DNA of 6,965 nt from an uncultured Bacillaceae bacterium (GTDB lineage: Bacteria > Bacillota > Bacilli > Bacillales > Pradoshiaceae), in assembly GCA_904501845.1 (NCBI GenBank), contig CAJGCH010000155.1:1-6965 (forward strand), read 5' to 3'. The notes beneath the pieces were generated by a model, which saw nothing but the letters and a program-made list of their open reading frames with translations, searched no databases and was not told the DNA's origin. Positions 1 to 5,232 of the stretch are shown here, piece by piece. The stretch's first letter is position 1, and every line of letters begins with the position of its first letter. Both the position numbers and the translations under genes were made by a program.

Positions 1-575
1 ACAGGAGTAGCTTCGTTAACACCGTGGATAATACCAAAGATGATGATAAAAGCAATGGGAATCATTTTAGCAATCGTGGCAATTAACTGTATCCGGCTTC
101 CGAGCTTTGTTGAAATGACATTTAGCACAGTCACAAAGAGCAAAATTCCAATCGCTAATGCTTTTTGCTGACCACTAGACATCGGGATGAAATAAGTGGC
201 TTGAGTCGCAAAGACAATACAAAGCGCCGCAACAATCGCCGGCCCGTAAATCAATGCTTGCACCCAACCGAATAAAAAGGCAATCTTCTCACCATATAAT
301 TCTTTCAAGTATGCAAATACGCCGCCAGTTTGAGGGATTGCTGATCCAATTTCCGCTAACGTCAAAGCGGCTGCCATCGTCAGCAAACCTCCAAGCAGCC
401 ACGCCATCACGGCCGCTATCGCTGAACCCGCGCTATCCATTACAGGGGTGGCCTTAAAAAATATTCCAGAACCAATAACCACGCCAACGACAATAGTCAA
501 GGCTTCTTTCATGCCAATTTCCTTCTTTAACACTGCACCTGCTGCATACATCTCTTTCTCTTGTTGTTTTTGCAT
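1..575 (-). CDS. SteT-like amino-acid permease (APC superfamily, LAT type), N-terminal part
   Basis: Reverse-strand reading from ATG at 575 gives 191 residues with no stop before the window edge, so the C-terminal half is missing. The protein is an integral membrane transporter for amino acids. The first membrane helix carries the APC-family signature GVVIGSGIFF (residues 31-40). The stretch LAEIGSAIPQTGGVFAYL (73-90) and the following GWVQALIYGPAI (103-114) are typical of LAT-type exchangers, and from memory they closely resemble B. subtilis SteT (serine/threonine exchange). About five hydrophobic segments are visible (roughly 25-40, 52-72, 98-123, 138-156, 166-184). A purine-rich GAGAGGG lies 11 bases before the ATG, and AAAGGG lies nearer. 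A second ATG at codon 9 is possible but has no better ribosome binding site. The substrate is inferred from family resemblance only, and paralogues are common in Bacillaceae. Confidence 0.88.
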   Translation of the reverse strand, partial: MQKQQEKEMYAAGAVLKKEIGMKEALTIVVGVVIGSGIFFKATPVMDSAGSAIAAVMAWLLGGLLTMAAALTLAEIGSAIPQTGGVFAYLKELYGEKIAFLFGWVQALIYGPAIVAALCIVFATQATYFIPMSSGQQKALAIGILLFVTVLNVISTKLGSRIQLIATIAKMIPIAFIIIFGIIHGVNEATP

Positions 576-634
576 GAACCCTTTTTCCCTCTCAAAATTA
601 TTTATAAATAATTTAATTCTTACTAGATTTTATC

Positions 635-664
635 ATGATATTTAATATAAATCCTTAAAAACAA
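635..664 (-). promoter_or_regulatory. possible sigma-A promoter of the permease
   Basis: On the minus strand TTGTTT (659-664) and TATCAT (635-640) are separated by 18 bases and lie about 60 bases before the permease ATG. The surrounding DNA is very AT-rich, so chance matches are likely. This is a weak call. Confidence 0.3.
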
Positions 665-740
665 TGACTTGGTAAATATTTATCTAATCAGAAAATTATT
701 ATTTAAAACTATCTTATATTCTTAGTTCACAAGATATCCG

Positions 741-797
741 AAAATATGACAAAAGCTGCCTCGACCCCTGCTCAAAAGCGAGGAATCAAAGGCAGCT
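741..797 (-). terminator. probable intrinsic terminator downstream of the GNAT gene
   Basis: On the minus strand an 8-base perfect arm pair, AGCTGCCT/AGGCAGCT (754-761 with 790-797), is followed by TTTTGTCATATTTT. An inner CCTCG/CGAGG pair (759-763 with 779-783) can form instead of part of the outer stem, giving a branched or bulged hairpin. It lies about 74 bases past the GNAT stop. The T-run is interrupted, so termination may be partial and some read-through into the permease is possible. Confidence 0.6.
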
Positions 798-870
798 CTC
801 AGCCTGTATGATAAATTAAGAAATATATTTTTTGAGCCTAGTATCTTTCAGGATCTTCTTAGATGGACCA

Positions 871-1671
871 TCAATGTTGATAACTATTCATTATCCAAAA
901 CCCAATATCCTCAAATCCCAATTTCTTGTAAATCGTTCCGGCATCAGGATTGTCATAGAATAGGCACAGTTCCTTGCCCTCACCCAGCAGCTCCTCACAC
1001 AGCGCCACCATACATGCACTAGCCATCCCTTGTCTCTTATAATCCGGATGGGTCGCAACACCGACGACCATGGCAGAGAGAGAATTCTCGGCTGTTGTTG
1101 AAGCGGTTGAAACGAACCGGTCATCCCTCTCGATATAAAAGGTTCTGGCTACTCCGCTCTCTAGGCTTTCTCGTTTATTTTCCTCGGAAATAATGGAATC
1201 AGAAAACTCAGGAATGGCTTGCAGCAAGTCAACCAGACGCTTCGTATCATCCGGCACAGCCAATCGTACTTCTGATGTGTCTATATTTTTCGCGTCTTCA
1301 TTCAAAGCGGTACATTTCGCATAATAGAAAGTCCTTCTCCGCTTCAGCTTATATGGCAAGTATGGTTCAATCTTAGCTGTACAGCGCTCCAATCCGGATA
1401 GAAACGTAAAATGGCCGTTCGCCTCCATAATCTGCGCAAACCCGCGGGCATCGAACTCCTCTGTCTTGGCATATGGAATATAGTTTTCACGATATTTCAG
1501 CAAAACGGCCATCAGTTCATTCTGCTCATTAAATTCTCCCCATACTTGCTGGAAATTCTGATCATATCCGTATGCTTCAATATCACCGATAATGAATACA
1601 TTCTCGGCACTCTCCCTCTTCAATAGCCGCAAACACTCTTCATGATCTCTTCCTTCCAATCTCCGAATCAT
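871..1671 (-). CDS. GNAT-family N-acetyltransferase
   Basis: This gene encodes 266 residues of a predicted cytosolic acetyl-CoA-dependent acyltransferase. The catalytic GNAT fold is in the C-terminal half. Motif A, VVGVATHPDYKRQGMAS (about 202-218), contains the acetyl-CoA pyrophosphate-binding loop RQGMA, and LFYDNPDAGTIYKKLGF (237-253) is the usual motif B, with the N-x-x-A-x-x-x-Y-x-x-x-GF pattern. The first 130 residues form a separate N-terminal region, as in two-domain FR47-like GNATs. The open frame continues upstream to 1740, but those 23 codons lie inside the preceding gene's terminator hairpin and have no ribosome binding site. ATG 1671 follows a G-rich GGGGGA sequence and is preferred. 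The substrate is unknown. The gene follows the oxidoreductase in the same direction but is separated from it by a terminator. Confidence 0.85.
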   Translation of the reverse strand: MIRRLEGRDHEECLRLLKRESAENVFIIGDIEAYGYDQNFQQVWGEFNEQNELMAVLLKYRENYIPYAKTEEFDARGFAQIMEANGHFTFLSGLERCTAKIEPYLPYKLKRRRTFYYAKCTALNEDAKNIDTSEVRLAVPDDTKRLVDLLQAIPEFSDSIISEENKRESLESGVARTFYIERDDRFVSTASTTAENSLSAMVVGVATHPDYKRQGMASACMVALCEELLGEGKELCLFYDNPDAGTIYKKLGFEDIGFWIMNSYQH

Positions 1672-1704
1672 CCCAAATCCCCCAAATGGTTTGTTTTTCC
1701 ATCC

Positions 1705-1710
1705 ATTATA
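1705..1710 (-). promoter_or_regulatory. possible -10 box of the GNAT gene
   Basis: A perfect TATAAT on the minus strand lies 34 bases before ATG 1671, just beyond the upstream terminator's T-run. The -35 position 17-18 bases upstream falls in the terminator stem (TTCCAT) and matches the consensus poorly. The call therefore rests on the -10 box and its position. Confidence 0.4.
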
Positions 1711-1717
1711 AAACAAT

Positions 1718-1757
1718 AAGAAAAGCGATGGAACCCTCATTCAGGATTCCATCGCTT
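1718..1757 (-). terminator. intrinsic terminator of the LLM oxidoreductase gene
   Basis: A perfect 11-bp inverted repeat, AAGCGATGGAA/TTCCATCGCTT (1723-1733 with 1747-1757), has a short inner CCT/AGG extension. On the minus strand it begins 4 bases after the oxidoreductase stop and is followed by TTCTTATTGTTTT. Its position right after the stop and the T-rich tail on that strand make it a good Rho-independent terminator. Confidence 0.85.
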
Positions 1758-1761
1758 ATAT

Positions 1762-2760
1762 TTATTCGCTCGTAATCTCTTTCAAGATTTCATAAGAGCG
1801 CTTTTGCTTATCCGGGTCAAAAATATAGGAAATAGCCATAATCTCATCAACATTATGAGCTTCCTGAAACTCAGATAGCTGGCTTCTAACAGAATCCTTG
1901 GAGCCAATCAAAGAAACGCTTGTCATTGCTTGGGCCATTTGTTTTTCGCCCGGACTCCATAAACCATCCATCGTATCAACCGGTGGACTTAATGGATTTT
2001 TTGAGCCGCGGACGACATTTAAGAAGAACTGCTGCAGCGTCGTTGACTCATACAAGGCTTCCTCATCGGTTTCAGCCGCGATGACATTGAGACAAACCAT
2101 CATATATGGCTTATCCAAATAATTCGAAGGCTGGAATCTGCTTCGATAGATGGATATTGCCTCCTCCATATAACGAGGGGCAAAATGGGCCGCAAAGACA
2201 TATGGAAGGCCCAATTTAGCGGCAAGGACGGCCGATTCCGTTGAGGATCCAAGGATGTAAACGGGAATGTTTGCGTCTGCACCCGGATAAGCCTTAACGG
2301 CTCCTTGTTCATCCTCCGGACCGAAATAGGTTAAGATTTCCTCCACATCTGCCGGGAATGTATACACGGAGTTATGATTCGACCTCCGCAGAGCACCAGC
2401 CGTGAGCATATCTGTCCCAGGAGCACGCCCCAGCCCAAGATTCAAACGATTTGGGTAAATGGCCTCCATGGTGCCAAATTGCTCAGCCACAACAAGCGGG
2501 GAATGATTCGGCAACATGATTCCTCCAGACCCTACCTGAATTTCCTTTGTATGTTCAAGCACATGCTTTATCAAGATTGCGGTTGCTGAGCTGACCAAAG
2601 TGGGCGAATTATGATGCTCAGCTACCCAATAACGTGTATATCCCATTTTCTCAACAGCCTGGGCCAAATCGACTAAGGAATCAATCGCTTCCTTCGTTCC
2701 CTCTCCGCTTCTGATTGGCGCAAGATTCAGCACCGAGACCGGTATGTGTATATTAGACAT
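1762..2760 (-). CDS. LLM-class flavin-dependent oxidoreductase (luciferase-like)
   Basis: The gene encodes 332 residues, the usual length for single-domain members of the bacterial luciferase-like superfamily (TIM barrel, reduced flavin cofactor). Visible family motifs are WVAEHHN (45-51), GSGGIMLPNHSPLVVAEQF (77-95), NRLNLGLGRAPGTD (104-117) and the flavin-phosphate-type loop YILGSS (168-173). This pattern matches the YhbW/MsnO8-like subgroup that is widespread in Bacillus, whose substrates are mostly unknown. No flavin reductase or sulfonate/thioether catabolic genes are nearby, so the context gives no substrate clue. ATG 2760 has a full AGGAGG 10 bases upstream. The gene is transcribed divergently from the DUF1292 gene and ends in its own terminator, so it is probably monocistronic. 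It is a cytosolic enzyme with no signal peptide. Confidence 0.92.
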   Translation of the reverse strand: MSNIHIPVSVLNLAPIRSGEGTKEAIDSLVDLAQAVEKMGYTRYWVAEHHNSPTLVSSATAILIKHVLEHTKEIQVGSGGIMLPNHSPLVVAEQFGTMEAIYPNRLNLGLGRAPGTDMLTAGALRRSNHNSVYTFPADVEEILTYFGPEDEQGAVKAYPGADANIPVYILGSSTESAVLAAKLGLPYVFAAHFAPRYMEEAISIYRSRFQPSNYLDKPYMMVCLNVIAAETDEEALYESTTLQQFFLNVVRGSKNPLSPPVDTMDGLWSPGEKQMAQAMTSVSLIGSKDSVRSQLSEFQEAHNVDEIMAISYIFDPDKQKRSYEILKEITSE

Positions 2761-2794
2761 GTAGGCACAACCTCCTGCTAGTTATTTCCATTCA

Positions 2795-2823
2795 ATAGTA
2801 TCAATAACTGGCCCTTATGAGAA
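2795..2823 (-). promoter_or_regulatory. weak candidate promoter of the LLM oxidoreductase
   Basis: On the minus strand TTCTCA (2818-2823) and TACTAT (2795-2800) are spaced by 17 bases, about 35 bases before the start codon. Each box matches the sigma-A consensus at four of six positions. Confidence 0.3.
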
Positions 2824-2842
2824 ATGTAATGCTTGTTCATAT

Positions 2843-2871
2843 TTGTTTTTTCCCGCCGTAACCGTTATACT
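2843..2871 (+). promoter_or_regulatory. sigma-A promoter of the DUF1292 gene
   Basis: TTGTTT (2843-2848), a 17-base spacer and TATACT (2866-2871, five of six consensus bases) precede the start codon by about 33 bases. The open frame that reads upstream through this region from a TTG at 2833 is therefore not the real start. Confidence 0.65.
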
Positions 2872-2904
2872 GTTCGGACAAAGCACATAAAGGAGACTAG
2901 AAAC

Positions 2905-3174
2905 ATGAGCAAAATTGAAATCGGAGAAATCCTTTTACTTGAAGGCGAAGACGGCCAGGACCAAGAAATCGAAGTCCTAGGCACGCTTGACGTTGACGGA
3001 GCAGAATATGCGGTTGCAGGGCTTGTTGAAGAAATCAAGCGCGAAACAGATGAGGATATGGAAATCTTCTTCTTCCGTGTCGATGATGAAGGCGAGCTGC
3101 ATGAAATCGAATCTGACGAAGAGTTCCAGAAGGTAGCGAGCGTACTTGAAAACAACTTAAAGCATGACCATTAA
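2905..3174 (+). CDS. small acidic DUF1292 family protein (YrzB-like)
   Basis: This gene encodes 89 residues with about 29 Asp/Glu against 6 Lys/Arg, so the protein is strongly acidic and soluble. The layout fits DUF1292: an early beta region EIEVLGTLDVDGAEYAVAGLV (21-41), a central EIFFFRVDDEG (53-63) and the C-terminal LHEIESDEEFQKVASVLE (65-82). The last of these is the family's I-E-x-D-E-E-[WF] hallmark. The function of the family is unknown. In many Bacillota a member (yrzB) sits near yrrK/alaS, but this copy stands alone and diverges from the YrzB sequence I recall, so it is likely a paralogue. ATG 2905 is chosen because AAAGGAGA lies 9 bases before it. The reading frame extends upstream to 2833 only by running through the promoter. 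A dedicated promoter and terminator make it a single-gene unit. Confidence 0.9.
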   Translation: MSKIEIGEILLLEGEDGQDQEIEVLGTLDVDGAEYAVAGLVEEIKRETDEDMEIFFFRVDDEGELHEIESDEEFQKVASVLENNLKHDH

Positions 3175-3195
3175 GAAAAACAGGTTATGGACGAC

Positions 3196-3230
3196 AAAAG
3201 GGATTGAGAATATTCTCAATCCCTTTTTTT
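3196..3230 (+). terminator. intrinsic terminator of the DUF1292 gene
   Basis: This is a perfect palindrome (3196-3227) with GGGATTGAGA pairing to TCTCAATCCC, flanked by A's and ending in seven T's. It lies 22 bases after the DUF1292 stop. Because both sides carry an A/T-run it could also act on the minus strand, where it would lie past the end of the 3348-3860 gene, so a bidirectional role is plausible. Confidence 0.93.
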
Positions 3231-3347
3231 ACTTCATAGGTCCCTAGGCTATCCTCACCCGCTCACTCGCAAAACTCTTATCAGCAGACATGAGCGTTTG
3301 CTATGGATTATTAGTGCATAACTATCCCTGCTGACGCAAAGACCAAT

Positions 3348-3860
3348 CTAAGAAACTTTCGATTCCTCTTTAAAGGACCGTGTATATTGCGGTAATATAA
3401 CCTTCCAAAATAGCAGGCCGTTGGCAATCACCAAAAAGCCAAAGAAACCTCTCGCAATCCATTCCGGAACAAGCAGGGCGATTCCGTTCATATCCCCGCC
3501 CCCAAAAAATCCGCAAAGAACGCTCAGATATACGGGATCAAGAAGAAGCAGGGTGATTGTCACATAATACATGACCGCCCGGAAAATCTTAGAATTCGAC
3601 TTGCAAATCATGGGACTTGCAAGAACCATTGCATAGCCGATAATCAGCGTGCTGATTGCACCGGACAGGCAAAAGATCCCCATTTGCAGATCGGTCATCT
3701 GCGTGTTGTACACATCGACCTGAATGCCCAGCCCCATAAAGTTGATTGTTTTGAACACTCCCATAGAAAGTGCGGCAATCAGATGGGCACCTTCATGGAC
3801 AATGTAGTACACAATCAACGCTGCAAGAAGCGCTATATATTGTCTTATTCGTGTATTCAT
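3348..3860 (-). CDS. small membrane protein with HEGAH motif, M50-like putative metalloprotease
   Basis: The gene encodes 170 residues with four hydrophobic segments (roughly 8-32, 58-82, 96-118, 133-153). The first carries VHEGAHLIAA, an HExxH zinc-binding motif (H22, E23, H26) buried in a membrane helix, as in site-2-protease/M50 intramembrane metalloproteases. The stretch LLDPVYLSVLCGFFGGGDMNG (106-126) could supply the third, acidic zinc ligand (D108 or D123), comparable to the NP/DG motif of M50, but it is not a canonical match. There are no PDZ or CBS domains. ATG 3860 is chosen because AAGGTGAT sits 7 bases upstream; the frame could also start at TTG 3893, which lacks a ribosome binding site. 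The protein could instead be an inactive or non-proteolytic relative. Substrate and partner are unknown. It follows the hydrolase gene in the same direction but has its own promoter. Confidence 0.75.
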   Translation of the reverse strand: MNTRIRQYIALLAALIVYYIVHEGAHLIAALSMGVFKTINFMGLGIQVDVYNTQMTDLQMGIFCLSGAISTLIIGYAMVLASPMICKSNSKIFRAVMYYVTITLLLLDPVYLSVLCGFFGGGDMNGIALLVPEWIARGFFGFLVIANGLLFWKVILPQYTRSFKEESKVS

Positions 3861-3867
3861 AGTTGGT

Positions 3868-3875
3868 ATCACCTT
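3868..3875 (-). promoter_or_regulatory. ribosome binding site that fixes the M50-like start
   Basis: AAGGTGAT on the minus strand matches the 3' part of AGGAGGTGAT, complementary to the 16S rRNA tail, and lies 7 bases before ATG 3860. No comparable sequence precedes the TTG at 3893. Confidence 0.75.
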
Positions 3876-3896
3876 GGTGTAATCGTTATTCAATAA

Positions 3897-3926
3897 AGTA
3901 TAAATTTGTCCTCACAGTACTGTCAA
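3897..3926 (-). promoter_or_regulatory. strong sigma-A promoter of the M50-like gene with overlapping palindrome
   Basis: On the minus strand a perfect TTGACA (3921-3926), an 18-base spacer and TATACT (3897-3902) lie about 36 bases before ATG 3860. The 10-base palindrome ACAGTACTGT (3914-3923) overlaps the -35 box and the start of the spacer, a position typical of a repressor operator. Confidence 0.75.
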
Positions 3927-4000
3927 ATATCCTCTAAATTCTGCCAACCCTAAAGGATTCCTTGCAGTATTCCGCCAGAGGATCTATGGTCTATACATTT

Positions 4001-4927
4001 TCAAGAAAAGCATGCAAGAAAGTCTTTCTTCCTTTCATTATGAACAGCATGTCCGCAATCAAGCCTGACAGTTCTGCAATTTTGAATCAGCGCCTGTACT
4101 CTTTCAGCATCTTCTTCACTATTAGCCGCTTGCAGTGTGCCGTCGCTTCCGACAACTGTCTTCGCTTTCAGATAAACGGTCTCGCAGGTAATTCGAGATA
4201 GCATCTGCTCGTGATTGACTCCTTCGTTAAATGTATCCCTATAAAAGGCATCACCAAATCGGGGATCGTAGTTCTGCATTCCGCGGTAGGCCAATAAAGC
4301 AGCCTTTGGCCAGAACGGAACCTTTAGTGTCCGGTTGGGATGCTTTTCACGGTACTTCTTTGCCCTTGTAACAAGTGCGTTCTTTACCTTATCTCTTGAT
4401 TTCTCAGGAAAGAACTCCCAAGCCTTCTGATTGGTAAAATAATATAGGATGAAGTCTCGGCTGCCGCCTTCAGCCAAGTAGTTATGACAAATGCTCGACA
4501 AATCAAGATAATTATACGTGGTTTTTCTGCGGTCACCTTCGCAGGCAAAGAAAGGGGGATCTTCCAAAATCAATTTTTCACAAAGGTCGGAGTTAGCAGC
4601 AACATAGGCGGCTATCAGCCCGCCGGAGGAATGCCCTGTCAGCGTGACCGAGGAGACTCCAAGCCCGCGGATAAACTTGATTATCATATGACCGATTGCG
4701 TCTAAGCTGTAAACAGCACTGTCATGTGTACTGCCTCCATGGCCTGGACAGTCAACAGCATAGATATGATAGTTCCTCGAAAGCGACTTCCACACATTCT
4801 CATAGCTCAAAGCATCAACGCCCTGTGCATGAATCATAATAAGGGGCTTCCCCTTACTTCCTATTTCGTAATAATGAATTTTCTGGCCATCGATGAACAT
4901 ATCCTTTTGCATATACACACGCTTCAT
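4001..4927 (-). CDS. alpha/beta hydrolase
   Basis: The gene encodes 308 residues, the normal size for a single-domain cytosolic alpha/beta-hydrolase fold enzyme. The oxyanion region PLIMIHAQGVD (28-38) is followed by VDCPGHGGS (58-66) and the nucleophile elbow LTGHSSGG (96-103), with Ser100 as nucleophile. The likely acid is Asp262 (VVGSDGT) and the likely base is His293 (DCGHAVH). A helical cap lies between about 125 and 245. No signal peptide is present. The specific ester, amide or other substrate cannot be told. ATG 4927 follows AGGAGGG by 6 bases. The frame is open back to 5095, but those 56 codons cross a consensus promoter and are not translated from it. The C-terminus ends abruptly as FLACFS, and a one-base change would give FLACFLENV, so a small recent frameshift is possible. 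Confidence 0.9.
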   Translation of the reverse strand: MKRVYMQKDMFIDGQKIHYYEIGSKGKPLIMIHAQGVDALSYENVWKSLSRNYHIYAVDCPGHGGSTHDSAVYSLDAIGHMIIKFIRGLGVSSVTLTGHSSGGLIAAYVAANSDLCEKLILEDPPFFACEGDRRKTTYNYLDLSSICHNYLAEGGSRDFILYYFTNQKAWEFFPEKSRDKVKNALVTRAKKYREKHPNRTLKVPFWPKAALLAYRGMQNYDPRFGDAFYRDTFNEGVNHEQMLSRITCETVYLKAKTVVGSDGTLQAANSEEDAERVQALIQNCRTVRLDCGHAVHNERKKDFLACFS

Positions 4928-4933
4928 AATCGG

Positions 4934-4940
4934 CCCTCCT
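4934..4940 (-). promoter_or_regulatory. ribosome binding site of the alpha/beta hydrolase
   Basis: AGGAGGG on the minus strand lies 6 bases before ATG 4927. This decides against the much longer open frame that begins at 5095. Confidence 0.85.
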
Positions 4941-5032
4941 AGCTGACATTCTTGTTGTAATAGCTTTCTAGTCTCATTCTTTCTTTCATATTGCGAAATA
5001 AATTGTACAACAGCAGTTAAGTAATAGTGAAA

Positions 5033-5061
5033 ATTATATTTAAATATTTTTAGCCTGTCAA
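5033..5061 (-). promoter_or_regulatory. perfect-consensus sigma-A promoter of the alpha/beta hydrolase
   Basis: On the minus strand TTGACA (5056-5061), exactly 17 bases, then TATAAT (5033-5038). Transcription should start near 5026, leaving a leader of about 100 bases before ATG 4927. The leader holds a 7-bp inverted repeat, TGTTGTA/TACAACA (5006-5012 with 4953-4959), but no recognised riboswitch. Confidence 0.85.
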
Positions 5062-5074
5062 AACAGCCTTGAAA

Positions 5075-5098
5075 TGCATACCATGGCATGCGCATGCA
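5075..5098. repeat. nested palindrome GCATGCGCATGC upstream of the hydrolase promoter
   Basis: The 12-base perfect palindrome GCATGCGCATGC (5086-5097) lies next to CCATGG, and TGCAT/ATGCA arms frame the block. Most of it alternates purine and pyrimidine. It lies 14 bases upstream of the hydrolase -35 box, where an activator or repressor could bind, but no regulator is recognised. Confidence 0.4.
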
Positions 5099-5115
5099 CA
5101 GATGCTGTTCAAACT

Positions 5116-5176
5116 GTTAGCTTAGCCTCCCACGCTTGTCGCCATTTTTGGGTCATTTGTTACAGAATAAGCTAAC
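5116..5176. repeat. 9-bp inverted repeat upstream of the lipase
   Basis: GTTAGCTTA (5116-5124) and TAAGCTAAC (5168-5176) are perfect reverse complements separated by 43 bases. The right arm overlaps the proposed -35 element of the lipase promoter, so the pair could be two half-operators of one regulator. Confidence 0.45.
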
Positions 5177-5193
5177 TCTTCTCTTCATACACT
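5165..5193 (+). promoter_or_regulatory. candidate sigma-E-type (sporulation) promoter of the lipase
   Basis: CATACACT (5186-5193) fits the Bacillus sigma-E -10 consensus CATACAnT completely. Fourteen bases upstream, GAATAAG (5165-5171) fits the -35 consensus [GT][AC]ATATT at five of seven bases. A start near 5200 would leave a leader of about 30 bases with GGAGG. No good sigma-A promoter is visible upstream of this gene. Confidence 0.45.
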
Positions 5194-5232
5194 TCCTTGT
5201 ATTCAAAAAAACGAATGATATGGAGGAATTTA

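Larger units (their letters stand above)
576..870. other. 295-base spacer between permease and GNAT gene
   Basis: This spacer lies between two genes on the minus strand. The half next to the permease (576-740) is strongly AT-rich and contains only a weak promoter candidate. The hairpin at 754-797 is the one clear structure. I see no convincing small gene, tRNA, riboswitch or T-box motif here. Confidence 0.6.
4928..5232. other. 305-base divergent control region between hydrolase and lipase
   Basis: This region holds the hydrolase ribosome binding site, leader and consensus promoter on the minus strand, followed by palindromic DNA at 5075-5098. It also holds a 9-bp inverted repeat (5116-5124 with 5168-5176) and a sigma-E-like promoter for the lipase on the plus strand. 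I see no gene in it. Confidence 0.7.

Noticed and set aside
754..797. Hairpin considered as a MITE or transposon end
   Set aside because: There is only one copy in the window and no target duplication. Its position after the GNAT gene with a T-rich tail fits a terminator.
814..883. Short minus-strand open stretch just past the GNAT stop reading INIDGPSKKILKDTRLKKYIS
   Set aside because: It has no start codon with a ribosome binding site and no recognised family. It could be a remnant of something, but nothing supports that.
2865..3155. Minus-strand open frame of 96 codons opposite the DUF1292 gene
   Set aside because: It is Ser-rich low-complexity translation mirroring the acidic codons of the plus-strand gene. 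It has no ribosome binding site and the real gene shows clear family motifs.
3281..3334. Inverted repeat TCAGCAG/CTGCTGA downstream of the M50-like gene as a terminator
   Set aside because: The arms are only 7 bases, about 40 bases apart, with no T-run on either strand. The nearby hairpin at 3196-3230 is a better stop signal.
4928..5095. 56-residue N-terminal extension of the alpha/beta hydrolase
   Set aside because: It would be translated across a perfect promoter, upstream of the transcript start. ATG 4927 has a strong binding site.
5197..5232. Lipase start at 5197
   Set aside because: No ribosome binding site precedes it, and it would put a charged stretch before the signal peptide. ATG 5233 has GGAGG at ideal spacing.
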